From NCBI GenBank assembly GCA_019096155.1, contig JAHCVI010000001.1, positions 10,292,001-10,356,000 of the forward strand: a DNA stretch of 64,000 nt, in the 5' to 3' direction. Positions 1 through 9,319 of the stretch are shown piece after piece. The stretch comes from Staphylotrichum longicolle. Taxonomy: Eukaryota > Ascomycota > Sordariomycetes > Sordariales > Chaetomiaceae. The number at the start of each line of letters is the position of its first letter. Within the stretch, counting starts at the first letter, position 1. The notes under the pieces were generated by a model that searched no databases, was not told the DNA's origin, and worked only from the letters and a program-made list of their open reading frames with translations. The position numbers and the translations under genes are program-made.

Positions 1-1524
1 TCTTGTCAAGCTTGTCGACGGCCGAGGAGGTGGGACGAATGAGGTTCTCAGGCACACCGCACACTTGGAAGAGACCGTCGAGAATCTTCCGAGAGTTGAG
101 CTTGATGGTGTACTTCCCCTGCAGCCCAAGACCCTCGAAGACTTCGTTGATGATCCTGATCTAGTTGAGTGGTCAGGATGAAGAACAGGCAGACAACTCA
201 ATGAGAGTCATGGGAACGAGGACTAAACGCAAGCGGTAGACGTACGATTTCGGCATCTGGAATCATGGGATCGTATACACCCTAATCATCCAGTCAGTTT
301 TCGGTTCTGAGCTTGCAGTCAACACGTCGCAAAACAGACTTACAGCAACATCAAAGCTATTCGGATGTAAGTAAACAGTCAACTTTGCACTCAAAGCAGG
401 AGCCGGTAACGGGGTGTTCCCGGAATAGACAGGGTCAAGACGTACTCGCATTGATACTGTGCCAACCTGTCAGAGCTTTGTCTTCTTCGAGCGCTGGGAG
501 AAGGGTGTACTCACGAATTCTCTCATGCGGCCCTTCTTCACTGCCGGCTGATCCCTGCGGTAGACCTTGGCGAGGTGGTAGCGCTTGATCTGTGTGACGT
601 TCTTGTTCATTGCCAGGTACCGCGCTGTGGAACTGTTCAGCGTGTCGATCGTCTGTCAGGGGCCGAGTTGAGCGTACCGAAAGGAACAGTCAGGTCGTAT
701 CGCAAGCTGCAGAGCTCACCACCCTGATCGGCCAGGTCGTACTGTGGTAGTCATAGAGTTAGCCTGGCCGTCTTGAATAGACAGGGGAGACGGTGTTTGG
801 GGGTTCACCCACGATCAGTTTGCTGTCCTCGCCATATTTGCCTGGTTGGTGCGTCCCCCGTCAGCGAGATTCTTAGCGTCGACGACACGCGAGTCCTATG
901 TACCTGCGAGAATTTCTGGTTACCGTTAGCGGAAGTGTGCCCATATGAAACAAGGTCGGTCGAAGCCACCAACCCTTCAGCTCGAACACGGGTGTGTCGA
1001 TGGTGACACCGCCGTGACGCTCTTATGCCCTGATCAGCCCTGTTCCCTATCCAAGCTTCCCTGTCCCAACATACTGAAGACGTCGGTGATGGTCTTGAAA
1101 ATCTTCTCCCTGAGCACCATGTCCGGACCGGACCCTGACGGCGATGTTAGACGGGTCGCAGAGAGGGAAGTGGGGGGTTCGGCGGCCACGCACAGTCCCT
1201 GGTGCCCTTCGGGGTCCTGTCGGAGGTCGGTCAGCCATGCGCCGTCTCGGGATGCAGCCGGAGGAAGAAGGGAACAGACTTGATCTCAAACTTGGGGGCC
1301 TTGGGCGCCATGGTTTTTGCGATGGCAGGGTCGGCGGGGTTAGGCACGTCGTGTGATGTCGTCGAGGGGGACTGCGAGGACGAGGACGAGGAATTGGTGG
1401 TTGTCGCAAACTGTCGCAGGGATCTGGATCTGAAGGATGCAGTTGAGAGGGTCGCCAATGCCGGAGTCAGTGCTCGTCGTGGTCGGGCAGACCGTAAGGC
1501 GAGGAGGATCCACGGGCTCTGCAT
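1..1524 (-). CDS. hts1: Histidyl-tRNA synthetase, mitochondrial and cytosolic forms (5' part; runs off the window)
   Basis: Class II aminoacyl-tRNA synthetase that charges tRNA-His. Splicing conserved segments gives exons 1524-1280, 1216-1194, 1134-1075, 1021-974, 915-904, 841-813, 741-678, 624-515, 456-446, 356-344, 281-246 and 160-1; all phases agree. The joined protein reads TPKGTRDW, RHGGVTIDTPVFELK, GKYGEDSKLIYDL, RYDLTVPFARYLAMN, VYRRDQPAVKKGRMREF, YQCDFDVAGVYDPMIPDAE and LNSRKILDGLFQVCGVP, all typical HisRS blocks including motif 2. The first ATG (1524) opens an Arg/Ser-rich leader of about 71 residues without acidic residues at its start, as in a mitochondrial presequence; the second (1311, MAPKAPKFEIK) fits the cytosolic enzyme. 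Yeast HTS1 uses the same two-start logic. The catalytic C-terminal half and anticodon-binding domain lie outside the window. Confidence 0.95.
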
Positions 1525-1554
1525 CCAAAATGTGGGTGGGAATCAGGCGCGGGG

Positions 1555-1561
1555 TGACTCA
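1555..1561. promoter_or_regulatory. TGACTCA, candidate Gcn4/CPC-1 site
   Basis: Perfect TGACTCA palindrome 31 nt upstream of the upstream ATG of the HisRS gene. This is the consensus of the bZIP activator Gcn4/CPC-1, which induces amino-acid and tRNA-synthetase genes during amino-acid starvation. Function is inferred from the motif and its position. Confidence 0.45.
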
Positions 1562-1851
1562 AGCTTGCCTCGCCGTTGTGCACTGGCAGCCGGCAAAACC
1601 TCTGCAATCGCTCAGAATGCGGGCCCACCTGCAAGGCTGACACGAGGCTGAAAGACGAAGCGCACGGTCATTGGCGGTTATCGAGAAGGGTCTTGTTGCA
1701 CTAACCCGCCGCTAGCCTTATCGCTATCAAGCGAATTCAACCCCGCCATCGCCGCTTTCAGACGAGAACAGAGGGACGAGACAATCACTTTGAGACTTGG
1801 GATGGGGGCATTGGTTTGCGCTGGAATTACGGCATCGAGGGTCAGCAGCGG

Positions 1852-1858
1852 TGACTCA
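1852..1858. promoter_or_regulatory. TGACTCA, second candidate Gcn4/CPC-1 site
   Basis: Second perfect TGACTCA in the same intergenic region, about 330 nt upstream of the HisRS upstream ATG. Two exact copies upstream of a synthetase gene make cross-pathway control plausible, though the divergent ABC transporter gene shares this region. Confidence 0.4.
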
Positions 1859-3021
1859 TTTCTTAATACACATATAAGGCAATTAAACGGTACTCCTTGC
1901 TCGATCAGACAAGTGAATGTGTCCGTGACTTTCAAAAGTTCCCGAAATGGCCTTGTCCGTTTTTGGCAAATGAAAGTACCTTCCATCCGTGGCGGCTCGT
2001 ATTCTGTGTATTGGGGCGTTTCGACAACCCTCGAGTAAAGCTCGCGAGCCGTGACATCCTTTCGTTACTCGATAAAAGTCATTTTTCAAGAGCATTCAAC
2101 AACAACCTGTCGTCTCATGCAAAACATGCAATGTAAACTGGAACAAGTCTTTTTGAGACACAAGCAGTATCCAGCTTCCACCAGAGCCAGGATCAATGAC
2201 GTGCATACGGCAACCTACCGTATTCATCGTATTGGCGTTTTTGACATGCAACCCCTGGTCCTTGGTTAGGGGAGGGCCCAGAACGAAACTGCTGGGTCTC
2301 TGTCAACGTGGTTTCAGTGTCCGTCATTGGTTCAGACAAAGATCATTGCAGCGTGCCTCCTCCATCCTCTGAATGAGTTCGCCTACCAAGTACGGGGGAT
2401 GCGTGTCCGCATAGAGCACTTTGGTGACAGCCTGGCTGCTGCCTGATGATCGGGCGGGTTCCATGTGCTTCTTTCCGTAAACGACTTCATCAGGCCAGAC
2501 GCGACAATTTCCCTGACGCCGCCTCTGGAGTTGAAGACGCGTCCTTCTTGGCGCCGCGGGAAGCGTTGGAACTTTCTTAGCGGCACTTGACAGGGCCCCG
2601 ATCAGGAGAAGTAAAGTCACATCGCGGCTGAGCCAAAGAGAGGGCGAACCTGGGATGGACCCCTTGGCGCCATTTAACCTCTACTTGGCGTCCCTCCCTT
2701 TTGCTGCCTCGTTGCCTCTGAGGCTCGGGCTTCGGGCAACCTGCGACTCCGTCACACCACTTCGTCCCTTTGCCAATGGGACACGCCCTGCAGTCAAGTC
2801 CTACGTTAAGTAACGGCTGACCCTTTTAAAGGACAGCTTACAGCTTTATTACGGTTCCTGCCGTCTGACTGCCTGGAACTGCCCAGGCATCCATTCATTT
2901 GTCTCGTGTCTCTATGAACGTTAATTCTTAATTGAACGACATCTCTTGCTTCCCACCCATCCCTACAGTACCTCCCTACTTTCCACAGATGGGCATCGCC
3001 TAGCACGTCCCCGTCACCAAC

Positions 3022-6000
3022 ATGGGAGAAAGCAGTGCTGAGAGCATTGAGAAGTCGGCCCCGGCCCCGGCCCCGGCCCCGGCCCCGGCCCCGGCCGCCG
3101 TCGATGACGAGAAGAAGCTGGCCGCTGCCGACGACAAGGCTGACGGCAATGGCCCGGCGAAGGATGTCAAGGCACGCCCCGAGAGGGAGGCGTCCCCCGC
3201 CGACTACTTCCGCGTCTTCGGGTACGCGACAAAACGGGACTTTGCCCTGATGGTTACCGCCGCCCTCGCCAGCATCGGCGCCGGCACCACCATGCCGCTG
3301 ATGAACATTGTCTTCGGAAGGCTGGTTGGCGACTTCAACAACTACTTCACGCCCTCCGCCCAGTCCGCCGACAACTTCTCCGCGCAGATCAACCGCATGT
3401 CGCTGTACATGTTTGCCCTCTTCATTGCCCGCTTCGGACTCAACTACATCAACAAGTTCTGCTTCCGTCTCATCGGCATCCGCATGTCGGCCGCCATCAG
3501 ACTGCACTACCTCAGATCTCTCTTCGGCCAGACTGTCCACGTCCTCGACTCGATGCCCTCTGGCGCCGCCGCGAGCACCATCACCTCGACCTCGAACACG
3601 TTGCAGCTCGGCATCTCGGAAAAGCTGGGCACCTTCCTCGAGTTCACCTCGACCATTGTTGCCGCCATCATCGTGGCCTTTACCTACAGCTGGTCCCTGA
3701 CGCTTGTGACGGCCTCCGTCATCCTCTTCATCTCCATCGTCATCTCCATCTTGCTCCCTTTCATCATCAAGGGCCAGTCTCGGCTCACAAAGGCTGACGC
3801 CAAGGGCACCTCGGTGGCCACCGAGGCCTTTGGCACCATCCGCATGATCACCTCGTGCGGCGCCGAGGCTCGTGTGAGCCAGCGATATGCCGAGTGGGTC
3901 AAGAAGGCAAAACAGGCGACCCAGTTCACCTCGCCCTTTCTCTCGGCCCAGTTTGGCTTCGTCTTCTTCGGTCTGTACGGCGCCTTCGCCCTGGCCTTCT
4001 GGTACGGCATGAAGTCGCAGATCGAAGGACGCATCGACAACATCGGCACCATCATCATCGTGCTGATGTCCGTCATGCTCATGGTCATCTCTCTGGAGCG
4101 CATCTCGACGCCCCTGATCGCCGTCTCCAAGGCTATGGTGGCCGCTGCCGAATTCTTTGCCGTGATCGATGCCCCGAAGCCCAAGATGGGCACGCTCAAG
4201 GAGCCCGATGTCTCGGCAGAGCAGGACATTGTGTTTGAAGACGTCCACTTTGCCTACCCCAGCCGCCCGTCCAAGAAGGTCCTCGACGGGCTAAACCTCC
4301 GCATCACTGCCAATTTGAAAACAGCCATCGTCGGTCCCAGCGGGTCCGGGAAGAGTACCATTGTTGGCTTGATCGAGGGGTGGTACACGCTTCATGACCA
4401 GTATATCATCGCAAAGGCAGTCGAGAAGGACAAGAACAAGGAGAAGAAGGACAAGAAGAAGAAAAAGGATGGCAAAAAGGAGGAGGAAGAAGAGGAAGAT
4501 GATACTGTCGCCCCGCTAGAAGCCGAGGACATGGGGCCCCCCGTTGAGCTGAAGGGTAGCATATCGACATGCGGGAAGCAGCTCGGGGATATCGACATCA
4601 AGTGGTGGAGGTCGCAGATTGGTCTCGTGCAGCAGGAACCTTTCCTCTTCAATGACTCCATCTTCAACAACGTCGCGGCAGGCCTGATCGGAACAGAGTT
4701 CGAGAAGGAGTCGGACGAGGTCAAGCTCAAGCTCGTCAAGGAGGCATGTGCGGAGAGCTTCGCCGACGAGTTTATCGACCGGTTGCCGGATGGCTATAAC
4801 ACCCAGGTGGGCGACTCGGGCGCCAAGCTGAGCGGCGGCCAGCGGCAGCGCATCGCCATCGCCCGGAGCATCATCAAGAAGCCCAAGATTCTCATCCTCG
4901 ACGAGGCCACCTCGGCCATCGATGTCCGCGGCGAACGGATTGTGCAGGCGGCCCTGGAGCGAGCTTCCCAGGGGCGGACCACCATCACCATCGCCCATCG
5001 GCTGTCCACCATCAAGAACGCCGACCGCATCTGCGTCTTGCAGAACGGGCGGGTCGCCGAGGAAGGAACCCACGACAGCCTGCTTGAGAACCCGCTCGGC
5101 GTCTACTACGGTCTCGTCCACGCGCAGAAGCTGTCCCTGGGTGACGAGACGGGCGAAGAGCTTCTCCAGGAGGAAGACATTGGCGCGGTGCTCGCCCGCG
5201 AGAAGAGCGCGGCCAAGTCGGTAGCCGAGAGCGCCAAGCAGGACGCCAAGTGGAAGGACCGAAACCTCTTCAACGGGTTTGGAAAGCTGATGTATGAGCA
5301 GCGCAGCCGCTTCCCCTTCTACATCCTCGCCCTCATTGGCGCCATGGGTGCCGCGGCGGCCGTGCCCATCCAGGCTTACCTTTTCGCCCAAGTGGTTGGC
5401 GTCTTCCAGGAGACGTCGCCCGACGCTCTCATGGACGGGGCGACGTTCTGGTCGAAAATGTGGGCCGTCCTCGCGGCTGGTGTCGGGTTCAGCTACTTCC
5501 TCACTGCGTTTGTCTCGACCAGCCTGGAGGGCTATATCGCCTCTGCCTACCGCCAAGAGTACTTTGAGTCGATCCTGTTCCAGCCTACCTCCTACTTCGA
5601 CCAGGACGACAATGCGACGGGCCAGCTGGCTGCGCGTCTCTCGAGCGATCCGCAGGCGCTGAAGGAGCTGCTGGGCATCAATCTCATGATGATGATCATT
5701 GGCATCTTCTCCTTGGCCGGTGCCCTCGCCATTTCTTTTGCATACGGCTGGAAGCTCGCCCTCGTCGCGCTCTGCGTGACAGTTCCGCTGGGCATCCTGG
5801 CTGGTTATTTCCGTGTCCGCTACGAGCTGCAGTTCAACGCCATGAACGAGGCCGTGTTTCAGGAGAGCTCCAAGTTTGGCGCCGAGTCCATCGGTGCCTT
5901 CCGGACGGTCAGCGCGCTGGTCATGGAGGATAGCATCTGTGACCGTTACCAGCGGCTGCTCAACGGCCACGTCATGGCCGCGTTCAAGAAGGCCCGGTTC

Positions 6001-7158
6001 ACGACCTTCATCTTTGCGTTTGCCGACAGCGTCAGCCTGGGGTGCCAGGCTCTCATTTTCTGGTATGGCGGCCAGCTGCTGTTGAAGAGGGAGTACGATG
6101 TCATCGCCTTCCTTGTCACGTACATGGCGGTGATTCAGGGCGCCGAATCCGCCGGTCAGTGGTTGAGCTTCGGTCCCAACGCCGCGCAGGCCTCGGCAGC
6201 GGCAAACCGCATCTTGCAGGCCCGCGAGACGCGCATCCGAGACAGCGCGTCGCAGTCGGAGCAGATCCCCGATACGGACGGTGGTGTCAAGATTGAGTTA
6301 AAGGACATCCACTTCAAGTACCCGACGCGCGACGTCTCCATCTTCAAGGGTCTCAATATCACCATCGAGAAGGGCCAGTTTGCCGCGCTTGTGGGCGCTT
6401 CCGGATCGGGCAAGACCTCCATCGTCAGCCTGCTGGAGCGCTTCTACGAGGTTCCTAAAGGCCAGATCCTTTTCAATGGAAAGAACATTGCCGACATCAA
6501 CGTGTACGAGTACCGCAAGCTGCTGTCGCTGGTGGCGCAGGAGCCGTCGCTGTTCCACGGCACCATTCGTGAGAACATCCTGCTGGGCGTCGACCCGGCG
6601 GCGGTTACTGACGAGCAGCTGCACCAGTGCTGCCGTGACGCCAACATCCACGACTTCATCGTCTCGCTACCGGACGGGTACAACACCAACATCGGCAGCC
6701 GCGGCGTCAGCCTGAGCGGCGGGCAAAAGCAGCGGTTGTCCATCGCCCGCGCGCTCATCCGGAACCCGCGCGTGCTGCTGCTGGATGAGGCGACCAGCTC
6801 ACTCGACTCCGGTACGTTGTCCAATCGCCTCCACCCCCCGCGCCTCTCGGATCTCAGATCCAACAAACTGACACATGGCAACAGAAAGCGAGAAGCTCGT
6901 GCAAACGGCGTTTGAGCGTGTCTCCAAGGGCCGGACGACGGTTGCCGTGGCCCATCGTCTCGCGACGATCCAGGGCGCCGACATCATCTACGTCCTGGGC
7001 GAGGGCAAGGTGCTCGAACAGGGCACGCACGCCGAGCTGCTCAAGCAGAAGGGCGTCTATTGGCATATGGTATGTTGACCCCTGCATGTGAACAACAGTT
7101 GTGGTTCGTCGGTTGCTAACATGTGTAACAGTGCCACAACCAAGCACTCGACCGGTAG
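3022..7158 (+). CDS. ABCB-type full-size ABC transporter (multidrug-resistance class)
   Basis: Membrane exporter of 1333 residues with the order TMD1-NBD1-TMD2-NBD2. Exons 3022-6811, 6885-7069 and 7132-7158; the last exon encodes only eight residues and a stop. NBD1 has Walker A GPSGSGKST near residue 438, a Q-loop (LVQQEP), signature LSGGQRQR near 603 and Walker B LILDEATSAID. NBD2 has Walker A VGASGSGKTS near 1124, signature LSGGQKQR near 1231 and LLLDEATSSLD. Predicted membrane spans fall at about residues 75-360 and 765-1050. Two oddities: an N-terminal Ala-Pro repeat, and a Lys- then Glu-rich insertion of about 40 residues (roughly 465-503) between Walker A and the Q-loop of NBD1. The family includes Pgp/Pmd1-type drug pumps; the substrate cannot be told from sequence. 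Confidence 0.93.
3058..3096 (+). repeat. CCGGCC hexanucleotide repeat in ABC transporter exon 1
   Basis: GCC followed by six perfect CCGGCC units, coding for alternating Ala-Pro close to the N-terminus. Coding microsatellites of this kind often vary in copy number between strains. Confidence 0.9.
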
Positions 7159-7988
7159 CCACTTGAGCTGCATTGTGTTTCCTTCTTGTATCATGCTTGT
7201 ATTGGGGCCTGCGAGAGCCTGCATGCCTCGCCTTGCCCTAGCCAGTTCCACTTACTACTAAACTTTTAGTTGGATAACTCGCGAGTTGGCGCATGGATGG
7301 GGATACTCATGAGGTCTGTCTTGGTTTGATATCCAACTGCACTGCGTAGCAACAACTCTGCTTCTTTTGTATACTTTTTTTTGCACACTCCATTCCGACG
7401 AGAACAGAATGTCTCGTTTTCTAGACCCTCGAAAAACGGCGGTGAGCCACTTGGAAATATGCATCGTTTTCCGTCAACAATGTGTCGGTGACTCGTGGAT
7501 GTCTCCATGGCAGGGAGTGAGTAGGAACCAAGGGGGAACGCCATGCACGCATACTCGGTCCTAAGCTGGATCTATCGTCTACCAAACGTAAGGTATTTAA
7601 AGGTAGAGGCGGAAGCCAGGCATATACTGTATGGAATACATCCACATTCCTCTCGGAAGTCGCCGACCCGCCGTCTTGGTCTTATCTGGGGGAGGGTCCT
7701 GTGTCGGTTACAAGCGGCACAGCAAGGGTGCTCCTTGACCTGACCCATGGAACCTCGCTCACTTGCACTACCCTACCCCGCTGACCTCATTGAAGCTTCC
7801 GATACTAAGACGGCAACAATACAACCCGTCAGTCAGCCCGCCATCATCGACGACAAGCCAACCAGACAGCACATACACCATTCATACATAATAAGCCGCC
7901 GCACCCCCATCACAACCCCAACCTGAGCACCGCCCACCCACCAACCCAACCAACCCAACCCCTTTCTCAACCAGAAACCTTCTTAAAA
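7159..7988. other. Intergenic region
   Basis: 3' flank of the ABC gene and promoter of the cytidine deaminase gene. No RNA gene or conserved reading frame recognised. A CA-rich stretch (about 7850-7985) just before the next ATG looks like a 5' leader. Confidence 0.6.
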
Positions 7989-8795
7989 ATGCCACCAGCA
8001 ATCCCCCCCCCACCCAACCTCCATCGCCGAAACCTGCACCGCCCACTCCCTCACCCCCTCCGAATTCCAGGCCCTCCTGTCCCAGTCCCAAGCCGCGAAA
8101 GCGACAGCCTACTGCCCCTACAGCAACTTCCGCGTCGGCGCCGTCCTGCTGACGGCGTCGGGCGCGTACGTCCCGGGGGCCAACGTCGAGAACGCGAGCT
8201 ACCCCGTCGGCACGTGCGCGGAGCGCGTGGCGCTGGGGCGGGCGGTGACGGAGGGCCACCACAGGGGGGGCTTCAGGGCAGTCGCGTGGCGACGGACGGG
8301 GCGGCGCCGGCGAGTCCGTGCGGGATGTGTCGGCAGTTGTGAGTCTTCTTTTTTTATTCTTTGTCCCCTTTTTCTTGTTTCTTGGGTGGGTGCACCGATG
8401 GGTTGGACGATGGGTGTTTGCGGGGGCCGAGAGTGGGCAGGCATATTGATGGAGGGAAAGATGAAAGGGGGGGATGTTTGGGCGAGATCGTGAGAGGGGG
8501 TGGGGTGTACCGGGTGGAGGGAGGGAGAACGTCGGGATGATTAAAATAGGGCGGGTTTGCTGACCGGTCCTGCTGGGTAGTATACGCGAGTTCTGCGACT
8601 TGAGCGTGCCCATCATCATGTTTGATAAGGACAGCAACTATGTGGTTATGAAGCTGGAAGAGGTGAGTTTGAAGAACCCGAAGGTCACATCTGGGATGTG
8701 GTCGTGTTGACAGTTGCCAGCTTCTTCCCCTGTCCTTTGGCCCCGAGGCGCTAGGTGCGCCCGACCCAGCCAAGCCGCAGGCCGGGCAGGCATAG
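7989..8795 (+). CDS. cdd1: Cytidine deaminase, apparently double-frameshifted
   Basis: Zinc enzyme of pyrimidine salvage that converts cytidine or deoxycytidine to the uridine form. Exons about 7989-8338, 8581-8662 and 8721-8795. The conserved blocks are YCPYSNFRVGAVLL, NVENASYPVGTCAER (Zn Cys plus catalytic Glu), ASPCGMCRQF (two more Zn Cys), REFCDLSVPIIM and LLPLSFGP. They do not share one frame as written. The only good ATG (7989) leads into a run of nine C (8003-8011); eight would put it in frame with the first block. A base also seems to be missing near 8284, where the family has F-R-A-V/I-A-V-A-T-D. The two shifts cancel, so an open frame runs through exon 1 but reads nonsense where the TCAE motif should be. 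Either sequence errors or a dead gene. The first intron (242 nt) is long for this window. Confidence 0.8.
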
Positions 8796-9319
8796 GCGGG
8801 GGTCGGTAGCCGGTTTATCATGGCTCTGGCGGCAACAGGCTGCTGGCTTGGTGGTCTGGTGGTCGGGAGGATCGGCGTTGTTGTTTCAGAAATGCATCAT
8901 TCAACATCTTGGGGTCATGTTTGCATTGTAGAGGCGAGGAGCAATTCTATCGGCGGATAAGGGAAAGCATGGATTGAGTCTCAACAAGCAAGCGAAATAC
9001 ATTCTTATTCTACCATTCACAAATTGAGAAGTGAGGGGCTTACTGAAGTTCAACGTAAACAAACGCACTAGACCACCGGTACAAAGGCATCCACTTCTAC
9101 CCAGTCTTGCCATCTCTAATGAATGTCCCACTACACACATGCTCAGAAGGAATGGTATATGATACTCAGCCTGACAATCCATTTGACCCACCGGACTCCA
9201 AATCAACCATGGAAACCCAAATGCCCACCCGATAAAATCCCAAAGTCCCAAACCCAGAATGTGCGGCACTCTTCGACACCAACAAAGCCCTCCTCGTGAT
9301 CCATCAGACACTCCCAGTC
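8796..9319. other. Convergent 3' flanks of cytidine deaminase and FYVE-RING genes
   Basis: Tail-to-tail intergenic stretch, expected to hold two 3' UTRs. Nothing else recognised. Confidence 0.6.

Larger units (their letters stand above)
1525..3021. other. Intergenic region between divergent HisRS and ABC transporter genes
   Basis: No convincing gene. Apart from the two TGACTCA sites it should hold both promoters and 5' leaders. The short reading frames here lack conserved motifs; the one at 2324-2620 (-) begins only at GTG. Confidence 0.6.

Noticed and set aside
2806..4248. 480-codon open frame on the minus strand across the ABC transporter
   Set aside because: It mirrors GC-rich third-position codon bias of the real gene; the sequence is His/Asp/Gly-rich with no domain, while the plus strand has all ABC motifs.
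3022..8795. ABC transporter plus deaminase as a resistance or defence module
   Set aside because: They have separate promoters, the deaminase is the ordinary salvage enzyme family, and nothing else links them.
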